From Acidobacteriota bacterium (lineage in GTDB: Bacteria; Acidobacteriota; Terriglobia; Bryobacterales; Bryobacteraceae): 64,000 nt of DNA. Below the pieces are notes generated by a model. It did no database searches. It had not been told where the DNA came from and was given only the letters and a program-made list of their open reading frames with translations. The number at the start of each line of letters is the position of its first letter. The first letter of the stretch is position 1. The position numbers were made by a program, and so were the translations under genes. Shown here in pieces: positions 1 through 8,206 of this stretch. Where the stretch lies: positions 1 to 64,000 of the forward strand of contig JAFDVZ010000013.1 of NCBI GenBank assembly GCA_018268715.1, in the 5' to 3' direction.

Positions 1-93
1 TGGATCTGTGCCCGGACCACACCCGTACCATCCATAACTATCAAGTCTGGGCAGATAACCTCAAAAGAACCAATCATTTATGACCCAGTAGTA
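1..93 (+). other. Left flank of the insertion sequence; possible gene tail
   Basis: A short reading frame open from the window edge ends at a TGA at 81-83 and would encode the last 26 residues of a protein whose body lies outside the window (it contains DLCPDHTRT and QVWADNL). Another frame is also open through this stretch, so coding is not certain. The family cannot be named. No sequence was found on the right side of the element that would rejoin it, so there is no proof that a gene was interrupted. Confidence 0.2.
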
Positions 94-114
94 CTAGCAG
101 CCCGTGGTGCAAGT
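94..114. repeat. Left terminal inverted repeat of the IS
   Basis: The sequence begins CTAGCAGCCCG and matches the reverse complement of 1602-1622 at 19 of 21 positions. The mismatches are at the 12th and 17th bases. Confidence 0.85.
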
Positions 115-161
115 AGCGAAAAGTACTTTGCATCGAGAACAATCGGCCATAGAATTGTTTT

Positions 162-1592
162 ATGGCGATGGGAACGCGGCGGAAGCGGGAGCGGCAGGAA
201 CAGTTGTGGGTGGCCACGGCGACGCTGGCGCGGCCTGCCAGCCATCCGTTCTACGAGCGCCTGAACCGTCTGCTGGATGAATCGGGATTTGACGAATTTG
301 TGGAGCCGTTGTGCCAGCCGTTCTACGCCAAGGTCATGGGGCGTCCGGGCTTGGCTCCCGGAATCTACTTCCGCGCGCTGCTGGTGGGATACTTCGAGGG
401 CATCGACAGCGAGCGCGGCATCGGGTGGAGAGCGGCGGATTCGCTGGGGATCCGGGCGTTCCTGCGGATTGCGCTGGATGAGGCGGCGCCGGATCACTCC
501 ACCCTCTCGCGGACGCGGCGGTTGATCGACCTGGAGACGCACAAGACCGTGTTCGCGTGGGTCCTGGCGGTGCTGGCCGGGCACGGTCTGTTGCGGGGCA
601 AGACGCTGGGCATCGATGCGACCACATTGGAAGCGAACGCGGCGTTGCGCAGTATTGTGCGGCGGGACAGCGGGGAAGCGTACGAGGACTTTCTGAAGCG
701 GTTGGCGCAGGAATCGGGAATCGCGACGCCGACGCGGGCGCAACTGGCGAAGTTGGACCGGAAGCGGCGCAAGAAGGGATCCAACCAGGAGTGGGTGAAT
801 CCGCACGAAGCGGATGGACGGATCACGAAGATGAAGGACGGGAGCACGCACCTGGCCCACAAAGCGGAGCATGCGGTGGACATGGAGACGGGCGCGGTGG
901 TGGCGGTCACCCTGCAGCCGGCCAACGCCGGGGACACCTCGACGGTCCACGCAACGCTGGTGGAAGCCTTGGAGAACGTGGAGACGGTCGCCGAGGCGCT
1001 GGAACCCGCGTCTGGGACGGAGGGAGTGCAACCGGACGGGCCAGTCGAGTTGGTTACCGACAAGGGGTATCACAGCAAAGCGGTGGTGCGGGATCTGAGC
1101 GATGCCGGGGTGAGGACGTACGTTTCGGAACCGGAACGGGGCGGACAGAAGTGGCCTGGTCAGAAAGCCGAGCAGATGGCGGTGTACGGCAACCGGCGGC
1201 GCAACCGTGGCGAGCGGGGGAAAGCGTTGCAGAGGTGCCGGAGTGAAGTGTTGGAGCGGGTGAACGCGCACTTATACGAGACAGGGAGAATGCGGCGGAC
1301 GCACTTACGCGGTCATCCGAACATCCTCAAGCGGTTACTCATCCATGTGTGCGGGCTGAATCTCGGGCTGCTGTTGCGAGCGGTGTGTGGAGTCGGCACG
1401 CCGAGAGGGCTACAGGGCCGGGCAAAGATGACCGGCCTTGACTTCCAAATGGCCTATTTGCGGCTCTTGTGCGTGTTTTGGGAGATGAATCGACGAAACT
1501 ACTCGGACATGGGCCGGACCGGTAACTTGAGCCGATGTGGAAACGTCTTCTCATCGCCTCTTATTTTGCCCGCACGCTGTTGCCGCCGGTAA
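162..1592 (+). CDS. IS1182/IS5-like DDE transposase
   Basis: A 476-residue transposase that would catalyse cutting and joining of the element ends. The N-terminal 60-130 region has the helical DUF772-like part (RPGLAPGIYFRALLVGYFEG, then the DHSTLSRTR motif). The catalytic triad is visible as D152 (GIDATTLEANA), D300 (VTDKGYHSK) and probably E365 in the VLERVNAHL motif. A basic insertion lies between the first and second Asp. The ATG at 162 is the first Met in frame. The last ~70 residues (after GLNLGLLLR) look less conserved and may be run-on to the repeat. No frameshift or stop is present, so the enzyme looks intact. Confidence 0.92.
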   Translation: MAMGTRRKRERQEQLWVATATLARPASHPFYERLNRLLDESGFDEFVEPLCQPFYAKVMGRPGLAPGIYFRALLVGYFEGIDSERGIGWRAADSLGIRAFLRIALDEAAPDHSTLSRTRRLIDLETHKTVFAWVLAVLAGHGLLRGKTLGIDATTLEANAALRSIVRRDSGEAYEDFLKRLAQESGIATPTRAQLAKLDRKRRKKGSNQEWVNPHEADGRITKMKDGSTHLAHKAEHAVDMETGAVVAVTLQPANAGDTSTVHATLVEALENVETVAEALEPASGTEGVQPDGPVELVTDKGYHSKAVVRDLSDAGVRTYVSEPERGGQKWPGQKAEQMAVYGNRRRNRGERGKALQRCRSEVLERVNAHLYETGRMRRTHLRGHPNILKRLLIHVCGLNLGLLLRAVCGVGTPRGLQGRAKMTGLDFQMAYLRLLCVFWEMNRRNYSDMGRTGNLSRCGNVFSSPLILPARCCRR

Positions 1593-1601
1593 AAATCAGT
1601 C

Positions 1602-1622
1602 ACTTCCACCTCGGGCTGCTAG
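1602..1622. repeat. Right terminal inverted repeat of the IS
   Basis: Reverse complement of the left end (94-114), ending GGGCTGCTAG. It lies 9 bp after the transposase stop codon. Confidence 0.85.
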
Positions 1623-2619
1623 GAATTGATCGTCCGGCAGATCTGGTGCGTATCACTACGTCAAACCCTCGGGCTCCCTCTGCGACAGGTTCATCCGCAC
1701 CGGTAATGTTCTTGTCCGTGGCGCTGAAGTCTCCTGAGAGCTCTTAGTCAAGGAGCACAGGTCAACAAGGCTCGCACTCCGGCCAACCTTTGCTTTTTGG
1801 AGGTTCCCGTATGTTACCCGACTTGCAGAAGTTTCGCAGGCTGACGTCTACCTGACTCCTGCCGCCGTCTTGCATTCGAAACGACAAGGCAAGGGCGCGG
1901 AGGCTCGCGAGCGGTGGATACAGCACGAGCACAGCAGGATAGTCATTGCTCCTCGGTGCTTCGACAGATTCAACGACGGCGTAATTCAGGCCGCAATCCT
2001 TCGGGCGGCTCAGCCTGGAGAGCTAGACTATTCCTCTGATGTTCAGTCAAGCCAGGCAATGCGGGACATACCGGCATTCGTCTTTGCCAACCGTACGACA
2101 GACGCCGGCGAAGCGGCGCAGGAGTTTCTTGCTGGCATTGGCAAGCGAGAAGATGCGACTTCAATCCGAGCATGTACGAGAAGCTCTGGCATTTGGCGAT
2201 TCGGATCTGCCCGTCATGGGACATCTCTTGAGGCAATATATTCTCGCGCGGACGTTGCTAGCCGAGAGGAAGTCAATCCCGTGACTTGCCAATGAAGTTC
2301 TGGTATCCGAGACAGAGGAGCCGTTGGATACCTGCACGTCGCCTTCTTTGCGGGTCGCACCAGGCTGGATCCTCGGACGCCCGGCAGCCCGTACCAGAAT
2401 GTCGCGCCCCCGATCAGTTGAATTCTGCCGATCCCGGAAGTGCTGGAAATCACCGGCCATTTTGAATGCGACGTAGATTACTCGCCAAGCCGGAAGCGCT
2501 GTCGCCACCCTTGCCGCCGTCCCATGCTCTCGCCCACTGCAACGCCCATTCAGGAGCGATCGCCGTCCGCCTTGAACGGCGGCGACAGCGTCACATCCGT
2601 CCGGAACCAGTCAGGAGGA
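1623..2619. other. Decayed, AT-richer region without a convincing gene
   Basis: About 1 kb of lower GC (roughly 53-55% by eye) next to the insertion sequence. Short frames exist, for example plus strand 1870-2295, which stays open upstream to 1741 without a good start, and 2039-2284, which ends in a helix-like stretch (MGHLLRQYILARTLLAE). Neither resembles a family I know, and their compositions differ. A good Shine-Dalgarno followed by ATG at 1811 opens only 14 codons before a stop, as expected for a broken gene. I read this as gene remnants beside a mobile element, not functional genes. Confidence 0.5.
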
Positions 2620-2835
2620 CTAACTCCGCCATCCCACCAACGCCTCCTGCGCCTCGCGCAGCGCCTCCGGATGGTTCGCCAACGCATCGCAGTTCGCCGC
2701 CCACAATCGCGGCCACTCCACCAGCGCTTGCCGCTCGCCGAACTCGAAAGTCCTCGCCTTCAGTTCCTCCCGGCGGCCGAATCCGACACGCTCCTCGCGC
2801 GGCTCCTCGGCCTTGCTGGTAATGTCGTGTCTAAC
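2620..2835 (-). pseudogene. C-terminal remnant of an unknown protein
   Basis: On the minus strand a frame runs from just after a TGA (2836-2838) to a TAG (2620-2622) without any ATG. It encodes about 70 residues with the composition of a real helical protein: a charged stretch with EEPREERVG, then FEFGERQALVEWPRLW, then HPEALREAQEALVGW. With no start codon or ribosome site it is best read as the surviving 3' end of a lost gene. Family unknown. The overlapping plus-strand frames are rich in Pro/Arg and look like shadows. Confidence 0.4.
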
Positions 2836-3142
2836 TCATATGCTCCTATCTAACACGCACTATGCCTTCAGCCAATGCCCCCCGAGCCACTTTCTCCAAG
2901 ACCAGGAAAGTGGTCGAGAAACAGTCCTGTCGTTTCCATGAACGCCGAAATTCGGGGTATCCGACATTCCACCACTCCCGCCGCGCCCCGCCTGATTCAG
3001 GGGCCGGCGACATACCCCGAAAATCGCCATTCACAAACTTTCCAAGAAAATATTCCCCGCTAATTCAACAACTTCCCAAAACCGACCCCGTCCACTTGGC
3101 TATCTCACCCCTTACTCTGAAGGTGGAAAGGTAGTCATTCAG
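2836..3142. other. Intergenic region with an inverted repeat
   Basis: No gene is convincing in this 307-bp stretch. It holds a perfect 10-bp inverted repeat, TTCGGGGTAT at 2951-2960 and ATACCCCGAA at 3012-3021, with partly matching outer flanks and a 51-bp spacer. It could form a hairpin in RNA or mark an old repeat element. The following GTG-start gene has purine-rich sequence (AGGTGGAAAGG at 3121-3131) upstream. Confidence 0.35.
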
Positions 3143-4039
3143 GTGAACAGCGAAGAAAAACCAAAACGGCGGGCCACTGAGGCGCAGAGAGCGGCCTCAC
3201 GCGCCAACGGTGCCAGGTCTCGTGGCCCCGTCACCGCCCACGGCAAGGAGAAATCCTCGACCAACTCACTCAAGCACGGTCTCCTTGCGCGCGTGCTCCC
3301 CATCTCGGACGCCGAAGCCCAAATGCTCGAAGGCATGAAGTCCGCCTACGCCGCGCGACTCACCCCGCGCGACACTCTGGAATGGGACGTCCTCGGCGAA
3401 TTCACCGTCTACAAGTTCCAGGTCCGCCAAACCTGGCGCATGCACACCGCAACGCTTCAAATGCAGATGGCCCGCGATCTCGAGGAGGTCGACAAGCAAT
3501 GGAGCGGCATCGAGCCGGTCGAGCGCCAGGCCCTCGCCATCCAGGCCTCGCTTGCACACACCCCCGCCCTGCTGCTGCTCGAACGCTACCTCCGCATGTA
3601 CTCCAATCTGGCCGATCGCGCCCTCAACACCTATATGCGGCTCCGCGGTGAGACGCTCCCCCCGGACTTCCCTATCGATCTTCCCCCCGTCCCCGCCTTC
3701 GGCGCCGCTCCCCTCCCCCTTCCCCCCGCCTCCGGCCCCGAACTCCCAAACGAACCTGAGACCGAAACAACTCCCCCGCATTCAACGGCTTCCGAGCCGT
3801 CAGGACTCCCGGCAAACACGGCCCCACCGGAGCCGCCCGCCGCCTTCTGCTCCGACCCCGTCGCGGCGCCCGAGCCCGTGCCCCCCAGCCATCCTGCTCC
3901 TCCGGCAACCGGCGAGCCGCAGGCCTCACCCACCGGTCCCCTCCACTCCACAGGCCCCCTCCCGCGGCCCCAACCCGAACCCGCCGGCCGTCCTGGCCCT
4001 CCTACGACGGAATTCCCCCCGGAGGGGGTCGGCCCATGA
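3143..4039 (+). CDS. Hypothetical protein with a SxGPxTxxGKxxSSxNxxKHGL-type N-terminus
   Basis: A 298-residue protein of unknown function starting at GTG. The N-terminus (about residues 10-50) is basic with the pattern ANGARSRGPVTAHGKE followed by SSTNSLKHGLL. I recall this pattern from many uncharacterised acidobacterial and planctomycetal proteins, with no known activity. Residues 55-175 look helical, with many aromatic and charged positions. The last ~120 residues are almost pure Pro/Ala/Glu low complexity. No signal peptide or membrane segment is seen. The stop overlaps the next ATG (ATGA at 4036-4039), so it may be co-translated with the deacetylase. It could be DNA- or RNA-binding because of the basic start; this is inference only. 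Confidence 0.7.
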   Translation: MNSEEKPKRRATEAQRAASRANGARSRGPVTAHGKEKSSTNSLKHGLLARVLPISDAEAQMLEGMKSAYAARLTPRDTLEWDVLGEFTVYKFQVRQTWRMHTATLQMQMARDLEEVDKQWSGIEPVERQALAIQASLAHTPALLLLERYLRMYSNLADRALNTYMRLRGETLPPDFPIDLPPVPAFGAAPLPLPPASGPELPNEPETETTPPHSTASEPSGLPANTAPPEPPAAFCSDPVAAPEPVPPSHPAPPATGEPQASPTGPLHSTGPLPRPQPEPAGRPGPPTTEFPPEGVGP

Positions 4040-4773
4040 CTGTATCATTGAGATGTAACGTGGGAAGCACGATGTGGATGGCTGCGATCGGCGGGGCGGC
4101 TGCGGCCGCCGGAAGCATGGCCTGGGCCGTGCGCTCGCCGCGTTCGTCGGTGCTTGCGCCCTCCGTCCATCGCGGCGATCCGAACCGCAAATCGATCGCC
4201 ATCACCTTCGACGACGGGCCCAGCGAGTCCACTCCCCGTCTGCTCGAAGCGCTCGCCCGCCATGGCGCCCGAGCAACGTTCTTCCACTGCGGCGCCAACG
4301 TGGAGCGCGTGCCCGCCGTCGCCCGCCAGGTCGCCGCCGCGGGCCATGAACTCGGCAACCACACGTACTCGCACCCGATGATACAATTCAAGTCTTCCGA
4401 GTTCATTTACTCCGAAATGCGCCGGGCGCAGTCCGTCATCGAGCAAACCGCGGGAGTTGCGCCGGTCCTGTTCCGGGCGCCATACGGGGTGCGATGGTTC
4501 GGATTGCGCGAGGCCCAGCGCCGCCTGAATCTGCTGGGCGTGATGTGGACCGTGATCGCGCTCGATTGGAAGTTGACGGCGGAGGCGGCCGCCCGGAGAA
4601 TTTTGCGCGGCTCGTGTCCGGGCGCCATCGTCTGCCTTCACGATGGCAGGGGGACCCGGAAGGACCCGGACATCTCCGCCACGATCGATACAATACAAAG
4701 GGTTCTGCCCGTGTGGGCGGATTGGGGATATCAATTCGAAACAGTGAGTCAAATCCTATGCAAGACGAACTGA
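4036..4773 (+). CDS. Polysaccharide deacetylase (NodB domain, CE4)
   Basis: Predicted metal-dependent N- or O-deacetylase of 245 residues. All NodB motifs are visible: TFDDGP (57-62), HTYSHP with the two metal His (109-114), RAPYG (147-151), LDW (176-178) and LHDG with the late His (201-204). A hydrophobic segment at 13-32 suggests membrane anchoring or export. Two starts are possible: ATG 4036, with GGAGG about 10 nt upstream and overlapping the previous stop, or ATG 4072, which would place the hydrophobic segment at the very N-terminus. It overlaps the acyl carrier protein start by 16 bp, which ties it to the fatty-acyl genes that follow. The substrate is unknown. Confidence 0.9.
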   Translation: MTVSLRCNVGSTMWMAAIGGAAAAAGSMAWAVRSPRSSVLAPSVHRGDPNRKSIAITFDDGPSESTPRLLEALARHGARATFFHCGANVERVPAVARQVAAAGHELGNHTYSHPMIQFKSSEFIYSEMRRAQSVIEQTAGVAPVLFRAPYGVRWFGLREAQRRLNLLGVMWTVIALDWKLTAEAAARRILRGSCPGAIVCLHDGRGTRKDPDISATIDTIQRVLPVWADWGYQFETVSQILCKTN

Positions 4774-5024
4774 CCAAAAAAGTGATCTCGACGATGGCGG
4801 CCACGCAGCACATCAGTGAGGATAAGATCACCATCGATAGCACCTTCCAGGAACTGGGGATTGACTCGCTGGACGGGATCAACATCCTGTTCGCTCTCGA
4901 AAGCGCCTTCGACATCAGCATCCCGGACGACAAGGCGAAGGAAATCCGTTCCGTGCGCGAAATGGTGGATGGCGTTCGGATGTTGGTGGAGGCCAAGTCG
5001 GATGGCTCCACGGCGAGCGCTTAG
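4758..5024 (+). CDS. Acyl carrier protein
   Basis: A complete 88-residue acyl carrier protein. The phosphopantetheine attachment site is Ser37 in the motif LGIDSLDGIN, and the helix pattern and length fit the family. It is not the usual housekeeping ACP context (no fabD/fabG nearby). It starts inside the end of the deacetylase gene and its TAG is followed directly by the ATG of a ketoacyl synthase, so the three are almost certainly one transcript and translationally coupled. The likely role is to carry an acyl chain elongated by the neighbouring synthase for a specialised lipid or acylated glycan. Confidence 0.93.
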   Translation: MQDELTKKVISTMAATQHISEDKITIDSTFQELGIDSLDGINILFALESAFDISIPDDKAKEIRSVREMVDGVRMLVEAKSDGSTASA

Positions 5025-6242
5025 ATGCAGCGCCGTGTAGTAGTCACCGGACTCGGCGTCGTTTCGGCCTGTGGTCTCAACGTCAACGCCTTTTGGGATT
5101 CCATGCGGCAGGGACGTTCCGGCATCCACCCCATCACGACCCTCCCGCCCAATCAACTCCGGTTCACCAACGCCTGCGACATACCGGACTTCGACCCGAA
5201 CAATTATTTCGATCCCAAGGAAGCTGCTTACCTCGACCGTTTCGCCCACTACGGAGCGGTCGCCGCGCGCGAGGCGATTAAGGACTCGGGCGTCGAGTTC
5301 TCCGGCGAACTCAAGGAGCGCACCGCCATTGTTACCGGCTCCTGCCTCGGCGGCAAAGCCTCGGAGGATGAGGGCTACGTTCAGCTCTATCGCTGCAACA
5401 CCACTCGCTGCAATCCGCTGACGATTCCGAAGGCGATGGCCAACGGCGCCGCCAGCCGCATCTCGTTCGAGCACGGCCTGGTCGGCCCCACCTACACCAT
5501 CAGCACCGCCTGCTCCTCGGCCAATCACGCCATTGGCCAGGCCTTCTGGATGGTCCGAAACGGTGGCGCCGACCTCGCCGTCACCGGCGGCAGCGAGGCC
5601 GTCTTCTCGCTCGGACTGCTCTACGCCTGGAACGCCATGCGCGTCGTTTCGCCCGACACCTGCCGCCCCTTTTCCAAGGACCGCAAGGGACTCGTGCTCG
5701 GCGACGGGGCCGGCATCCTGATCCTCGAACCCCTTGAGACGGCGCGGGCGCGCGGCGCCAGGATCTACGCCGAAATCGTCGGTTTCGGCATGTCCTCGGA
5801 CGCCCACCACATCACCCAGCCGTCCAGCGAAGGCGCGGCCCGGGCCTTGCGCGGCGCCTTGGAAGACGCTGGCATGGCCCCCGAGGAGGTGAGTTACATC
5901 AACGCTCACGGAACCGGAACCGACGCCAACGACCGCACCGAAACCGCCGCCATCCGCTCCGTCTTCGGCCCTCACGCCGATAAATTGGCTGTCAGCTCGA
6001 CAAAGTCGATGCACGGTCATACCCTCGGCGCCGCCGGCGCCATCGAGGCCGTGGCCACCATCCTCGCCATGCGCTGCGGCACGATTCCGCCGACCGCCAA
6101 CTATACGACCCCCGATCCCGCCTGCGACCTCGACGTTGTTCCCAACACCCCGCGTCAGTTGCAGGTGGGCGCGGCTGTCTCGAACTCGTTCGCCTTCGGC
6201 GGCCTGAACGCCGTGCTCGCCTTCCGCGCCCACGAGCGTTGA
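5025..6242 (+). CDS. Beta-ketoacyl-ACP synthase (KAS II / FabF-NodE type)
   Basis: A 405-residue condensing enzyme that extends an acyl-ACP by two carbons from malonyl-ACP. The catalytic Cys163 lies in STACSSAN, the two active-site His are H295 (NAHGTGT) and H332 (MHGHTLGAAG), and K327 is the conserved Lys of STKS. Length and motif order match FabF. The ATG follows the ACP stop with no gap. Having one dedicated ACP and one KAS beside a NodB-type deacetylase recalls rhizobial nodF-nodE-nodB, but sequence alone does not tell it from other specialised FabF paralogues. No other fatty-acid genes adjoin. Confidence 0.93.
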   Translation: MQRRVVVTGLGVVSACGLNVNAFWDSMRQGRSGIHPITTLPPNQLRFTNACDIPDFDPNNYFDPKEAAYLDRFAHYGAVAAREAIKDSGVEFSGELKERTAIVTGSCLGGKASEDEGYVQLYRCNTTRCNPLTIPKAMANGAASRISFEHGLVGPTYTISTACSSANHAIGQAFWMVRNGGADLAVTGGSEAVFSLGLLYAWNAMRVVSPDTCRPFSKDRKGLVLGDGAGILILEPLETARARGARIYAEIVGFGMSSDAHHITQPSSEGAARALRGALEDAGMAPEEVSYINAHGTGTDANDRTETAAIRSVFGPHADKLAVSSTKSMHGHTLGAAGAIEAVATILAMRCGTIPPTANYTTPDPACDLDVVPNTPRQLQVGAAVSNSFAFGGLNAVLAFRAHER

Positions 6243-6275
6243 ACTGAAATTGGAGTTTCCACGGAGAACATCGAT

Positions 6276-7112
6276 ATGACCAGCCGCAGAGGATTCCTCG
6301 GAACCATGGCAGCCGCCGCGTCGGCGACGGGCATCGCCGGCGCCGCCGCTAGGGCGGACGATTCCGCCGGTTTCAAGCTGGGCATCGCCAGCTATTCGTT
6401 CCGCGAATTCCAGCGTCGCCTCGCCATCCAATACGCGAAGAAGCTGGACATCGCCTACATCAATATCAAGGAGTTCCACCTCCCGCTCAACAGCACGCCG
6501 GAGGAGATCCGCAAGGCGCGCGCCGAGTTCGAAAAGGCGGGGCTCACCATCCTGGGCGGCGGCAACGTCTCCTTCCAGGTGAACGACGAAGCCGACATCC
6601 GGCATAAGTTCGAATACGCCAAGGCCGCCGGCATGCCCGTGATCGTCTGCGCGCCCACTCACGAGACTCTCCCCAAAATGGAGAAGTACGTGAAGGAGTT
6701 CGACATCAAGATCGCCGTCCACAACCACGGCCCGGAGGACAAACACTTCCCCACGCCGGATAGCGTGCTGGACGCCGTGAAGAACATGGATCCCCGCTGC
6801 GGCCTGTGCATGGACATCGGCCACTCCGCCCGCACCGGCGCCGATCTGGTCGCCTCGGTCCGCAAGGCCGGCGCCCGCCTGCTCGACATGCACGTCAAGG
6901 ATCTTAAGGATACGACCAACCGCGACAGCCAGGTCCCGGTCGGCGACGGTGTCCTCCCCATCCCCGGCATCTTCGCCGAACTGAAGAAGATGAACTATCA
7001 GGGAGGCGTCATGCTGGAATACGAGATCGAAGGCGACAACCCGGTGCCCGGCATGATGAAGAGCTTCGCCTACATGCGCGGCGTCCTCGCCGGGCTCGGC
7101 TTCAAGGGGTAG
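6276..7112 (+). CDS. Tat-exported sugar phosphate isomerase/epimerase-like TIM barrel
   Basis: A 278-residue protein of the xylose isomerase-like TIM barrel family (AP endonuclease 2 fold). The N-terminus has a twin-arginine signal (TSRRGFLGTMAAAAS, cleavage near residue 27). Metal-site-like residues follow: E in NIKEFHLP, H in VHNHGPED, D/H in CMDIGHSAR, H in MHVKD and a late E in MLEYEIEG. Substrate unknown; members act on sugars or inositols. It lies 33 bp after the KAS gene, with a modest purine-rich ribosome site. It may be co-transcribed with the MOSC gene, which begins 5 bp later. Confidence 0.88.
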   Translation: MTSRRGFLGTMAAAASATGIAGAAARADDSAGFKLGIASYSFREFQRRLAIQYAKKLDIAYINIKEFHLPLNSTPEEIRKARAEFEKAGLTILGGGNVSFQVNDEADIRHKFEYAKAAGMPVIVCAPTHETLPKMEKYVKEFDIKIAVHNHGPEDKHFPTPDSVLDAVKNMDPRCGLCMDIGHSARTGADLVASVRKAGARLLDMHVKDLKDTTNRDSQVPVGDGVLPIPGIFAELKKMNYQGGVMLEYEIEGDNPVPGMMKSFAYMRGVLAGLGFKG

Positions 7113-7117
7113 TTCTC

Positions 7118-7624
7118 ATTACCGGGACCATCCTCCATCTGAACGTTTCGCCCGGCGGGATTCCCAAGCGTCCCGTCGAGGAGGCTTACCTCGCGCCGGG
7201 CGGTCTGGCGGGCGATTCCTGGGCCCATCCGCAATTTCACGGAGGGCCGGAGAAGGCGATCCTGCTCATCACGCTCGAAGGCGTCGAGGAGTTGATCGCC
7301 CAGGGCTACCCGCTTTATCCGGGCGCCCTGGGCGAAAATTTCACCACCGCCGGTTTGGATCGCCGCGAAATCCGTCTGGGCGACCGCTTCCGGGCCGGTC
7401 AGGCGGTCATCGAGATTAGTAAGATGCGCGTTCCCTGCGCCACCCTGAACGTGTTCAACGGCGAAGGCCGGCCGCCGATTCAGGAAGTCGTTTTCGATAA
7501 GCGCGTGAAGGCCGGCGATCCGTCGTCCCCCTATTGGGGTCTCGGCGGATTCTACGCCCGGGTGGTCCGCGACGGCTTGATTCGCTCCGGAGACCGGATC
7601 AGCCGGCTCGATTCCATCGCCTGA
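7118..7624 (+). CDS. MOSC domain protein (probable non-ATG start)
   Basis: A MOSC domain of about 168 residues, the beta-barrel related to the C-terminus of molybdenum cofactor sulfurase, expected to handle sulfur on a conserved Cys; here the Cys is in KMRVPCATLNV. The family typically begins with a short lead then TGxILxxNVSPGG, and this motif is encoded at 7118-7160. The frame contains no ATG, GTG or TTG before 7118, and the first ATG (7427) or the GTG at 7292 would cut the domain. ATT at 7118, with an AAGGGG sequence about 9 nt upstream, is the best start. A sequencing error or a rare ATT start are the alternatives. Confidence 0.75.
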   Translation: MTGTILHLNVSPGGIPKRPVEEAYLAPGGLAGDSWAHPQFHGGPEKAILLITLEGVEELIAQGYPLYPGALGENFTTAGLDRREIRLGDRFRAGQAVIEISKMRVPCATLNVFNGEGRPPIQEVVFDKRVKAGDPSSPYWGLGGFYARVVRDGLIRSGDRISRLDSIA

Positions 7625-7687
7625 AATTATCTTCGGCGCCGGCCGTAAAAATCGCCGTCCTGGTTGTTTTATTGTCAGGACAGCGCG

Positions 7688-8206
7688 GTGGCGAGCAACA
7701 TACAACCCGTACCCTTCGCACAAACCACCGAAGTGGAGAGCCTCTTTCGCGAGTGGCGTTCTCCGCTGGAGCGCTATCTTGTTTGTTCCGGCATGGCGCG
7801 GGACGAAGCCCTGGACATCGTTCAGGACACGTTCCTGCGCCTGCACCAGCATCTGCTGGCCGGCGGCGATCGCGCCAACCTGCGCGCGTGGGCCTTCCGC
7901 GTCGCCCACAACGCGGCGCTGAACCGCCGGAAAAGCGGCGCCTGGCGGCTTACGTCGCCGCTCGCCGAGGCGTCGCGGACCGCCGTGGCCGCCGACCCGG
8001 AACGGTTGCTGTTTCATAAGGAGCGGTTCCGGCGGCTCCACGCGGCCATGAAGGAATTGACGTCCGCCGAGCGGGCTTGCGTCCTGCTCCGTTCGGAGGG
8101 ACTTCGCTACCGCGAGATCGCCGAAGCGCTGGAGATCCCGATGTCCACCATCGCCGATCACCTGGACCGGGCGCTGCGCAAGTTAGGAGAGAAGTGCAAT
8201 GTGTGA
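7688..8206 (+). CDS. ECF-family RNA polymerase sigma factor
   Basis: A 172-residue sigma-70 family factor with region 2 (about 15-85: DIVQDTFLRLHQHL, then LRAWAFRVAHNAALNRRKS) and region 4 (about 115-170: SAERACVLLRSEGLRYREI, then MSTIADHLDRALRKL). GTG at 7688 is chosen because AGGA sits 7 nt upstream; a TTG at 7664 would add 8 residues. It overlaps the anti-sigma gene by 8 bp. Together with that gene and the secreted protein behind it this looks like an envelope-sensing regulon. Confidence 0.9.
   Translation: MASNIQPVPFAQTTEVESLFREWRSPLERYLVCSGMARDEALDIVQDTFLRLHQHLLAGGDRANLRAWAFRVAHNAALNRRKSGAWRLTSPLAEASRTAVAADPERLLFHKERFRRLHAAMKELTSAERACVLLRSEGLRYREIAEALEIPMSTIADHLDRALRKLGEKCNV

Larger units (their letters stand above)
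94..1622 (+). mobile_element. Complete insertion sequence with DDE transposase
   Basis: A 1529-bp unit is bounded by near-perfect terminal inverted repeats (94-114 and 1602-1622, 19 of 21 matching) and contains one transposase gene that stops 9 bp before the right repeat. Both ends finish in CTAG. As CTAG is itself a palindrome it may be the duplicated 4-bp target, with the true ends starting at CAGCCCG. The transposase type suggests the IS1182/IS5-like group. The intact frame and intact ends suggest a recent, possibly still active insertion. Confidence 0.85.

Noticed and set aside
78-1271. Long minus-strand open frame (397 codons) opposite the transposase
   Set aside because: Arg/Pro/His-rich shadow of a GC-rich gene; the plus strand has clear transposase motifs and catalytic residues.
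4749-6893. 714-codon minus-strand frame across the ACP and ketoacyl synthase genes
   Set aside because: Gly/Asp/Val low complexity typical of an antisense frame in high-GC DNA; the plus-strand genes have intact motifs.
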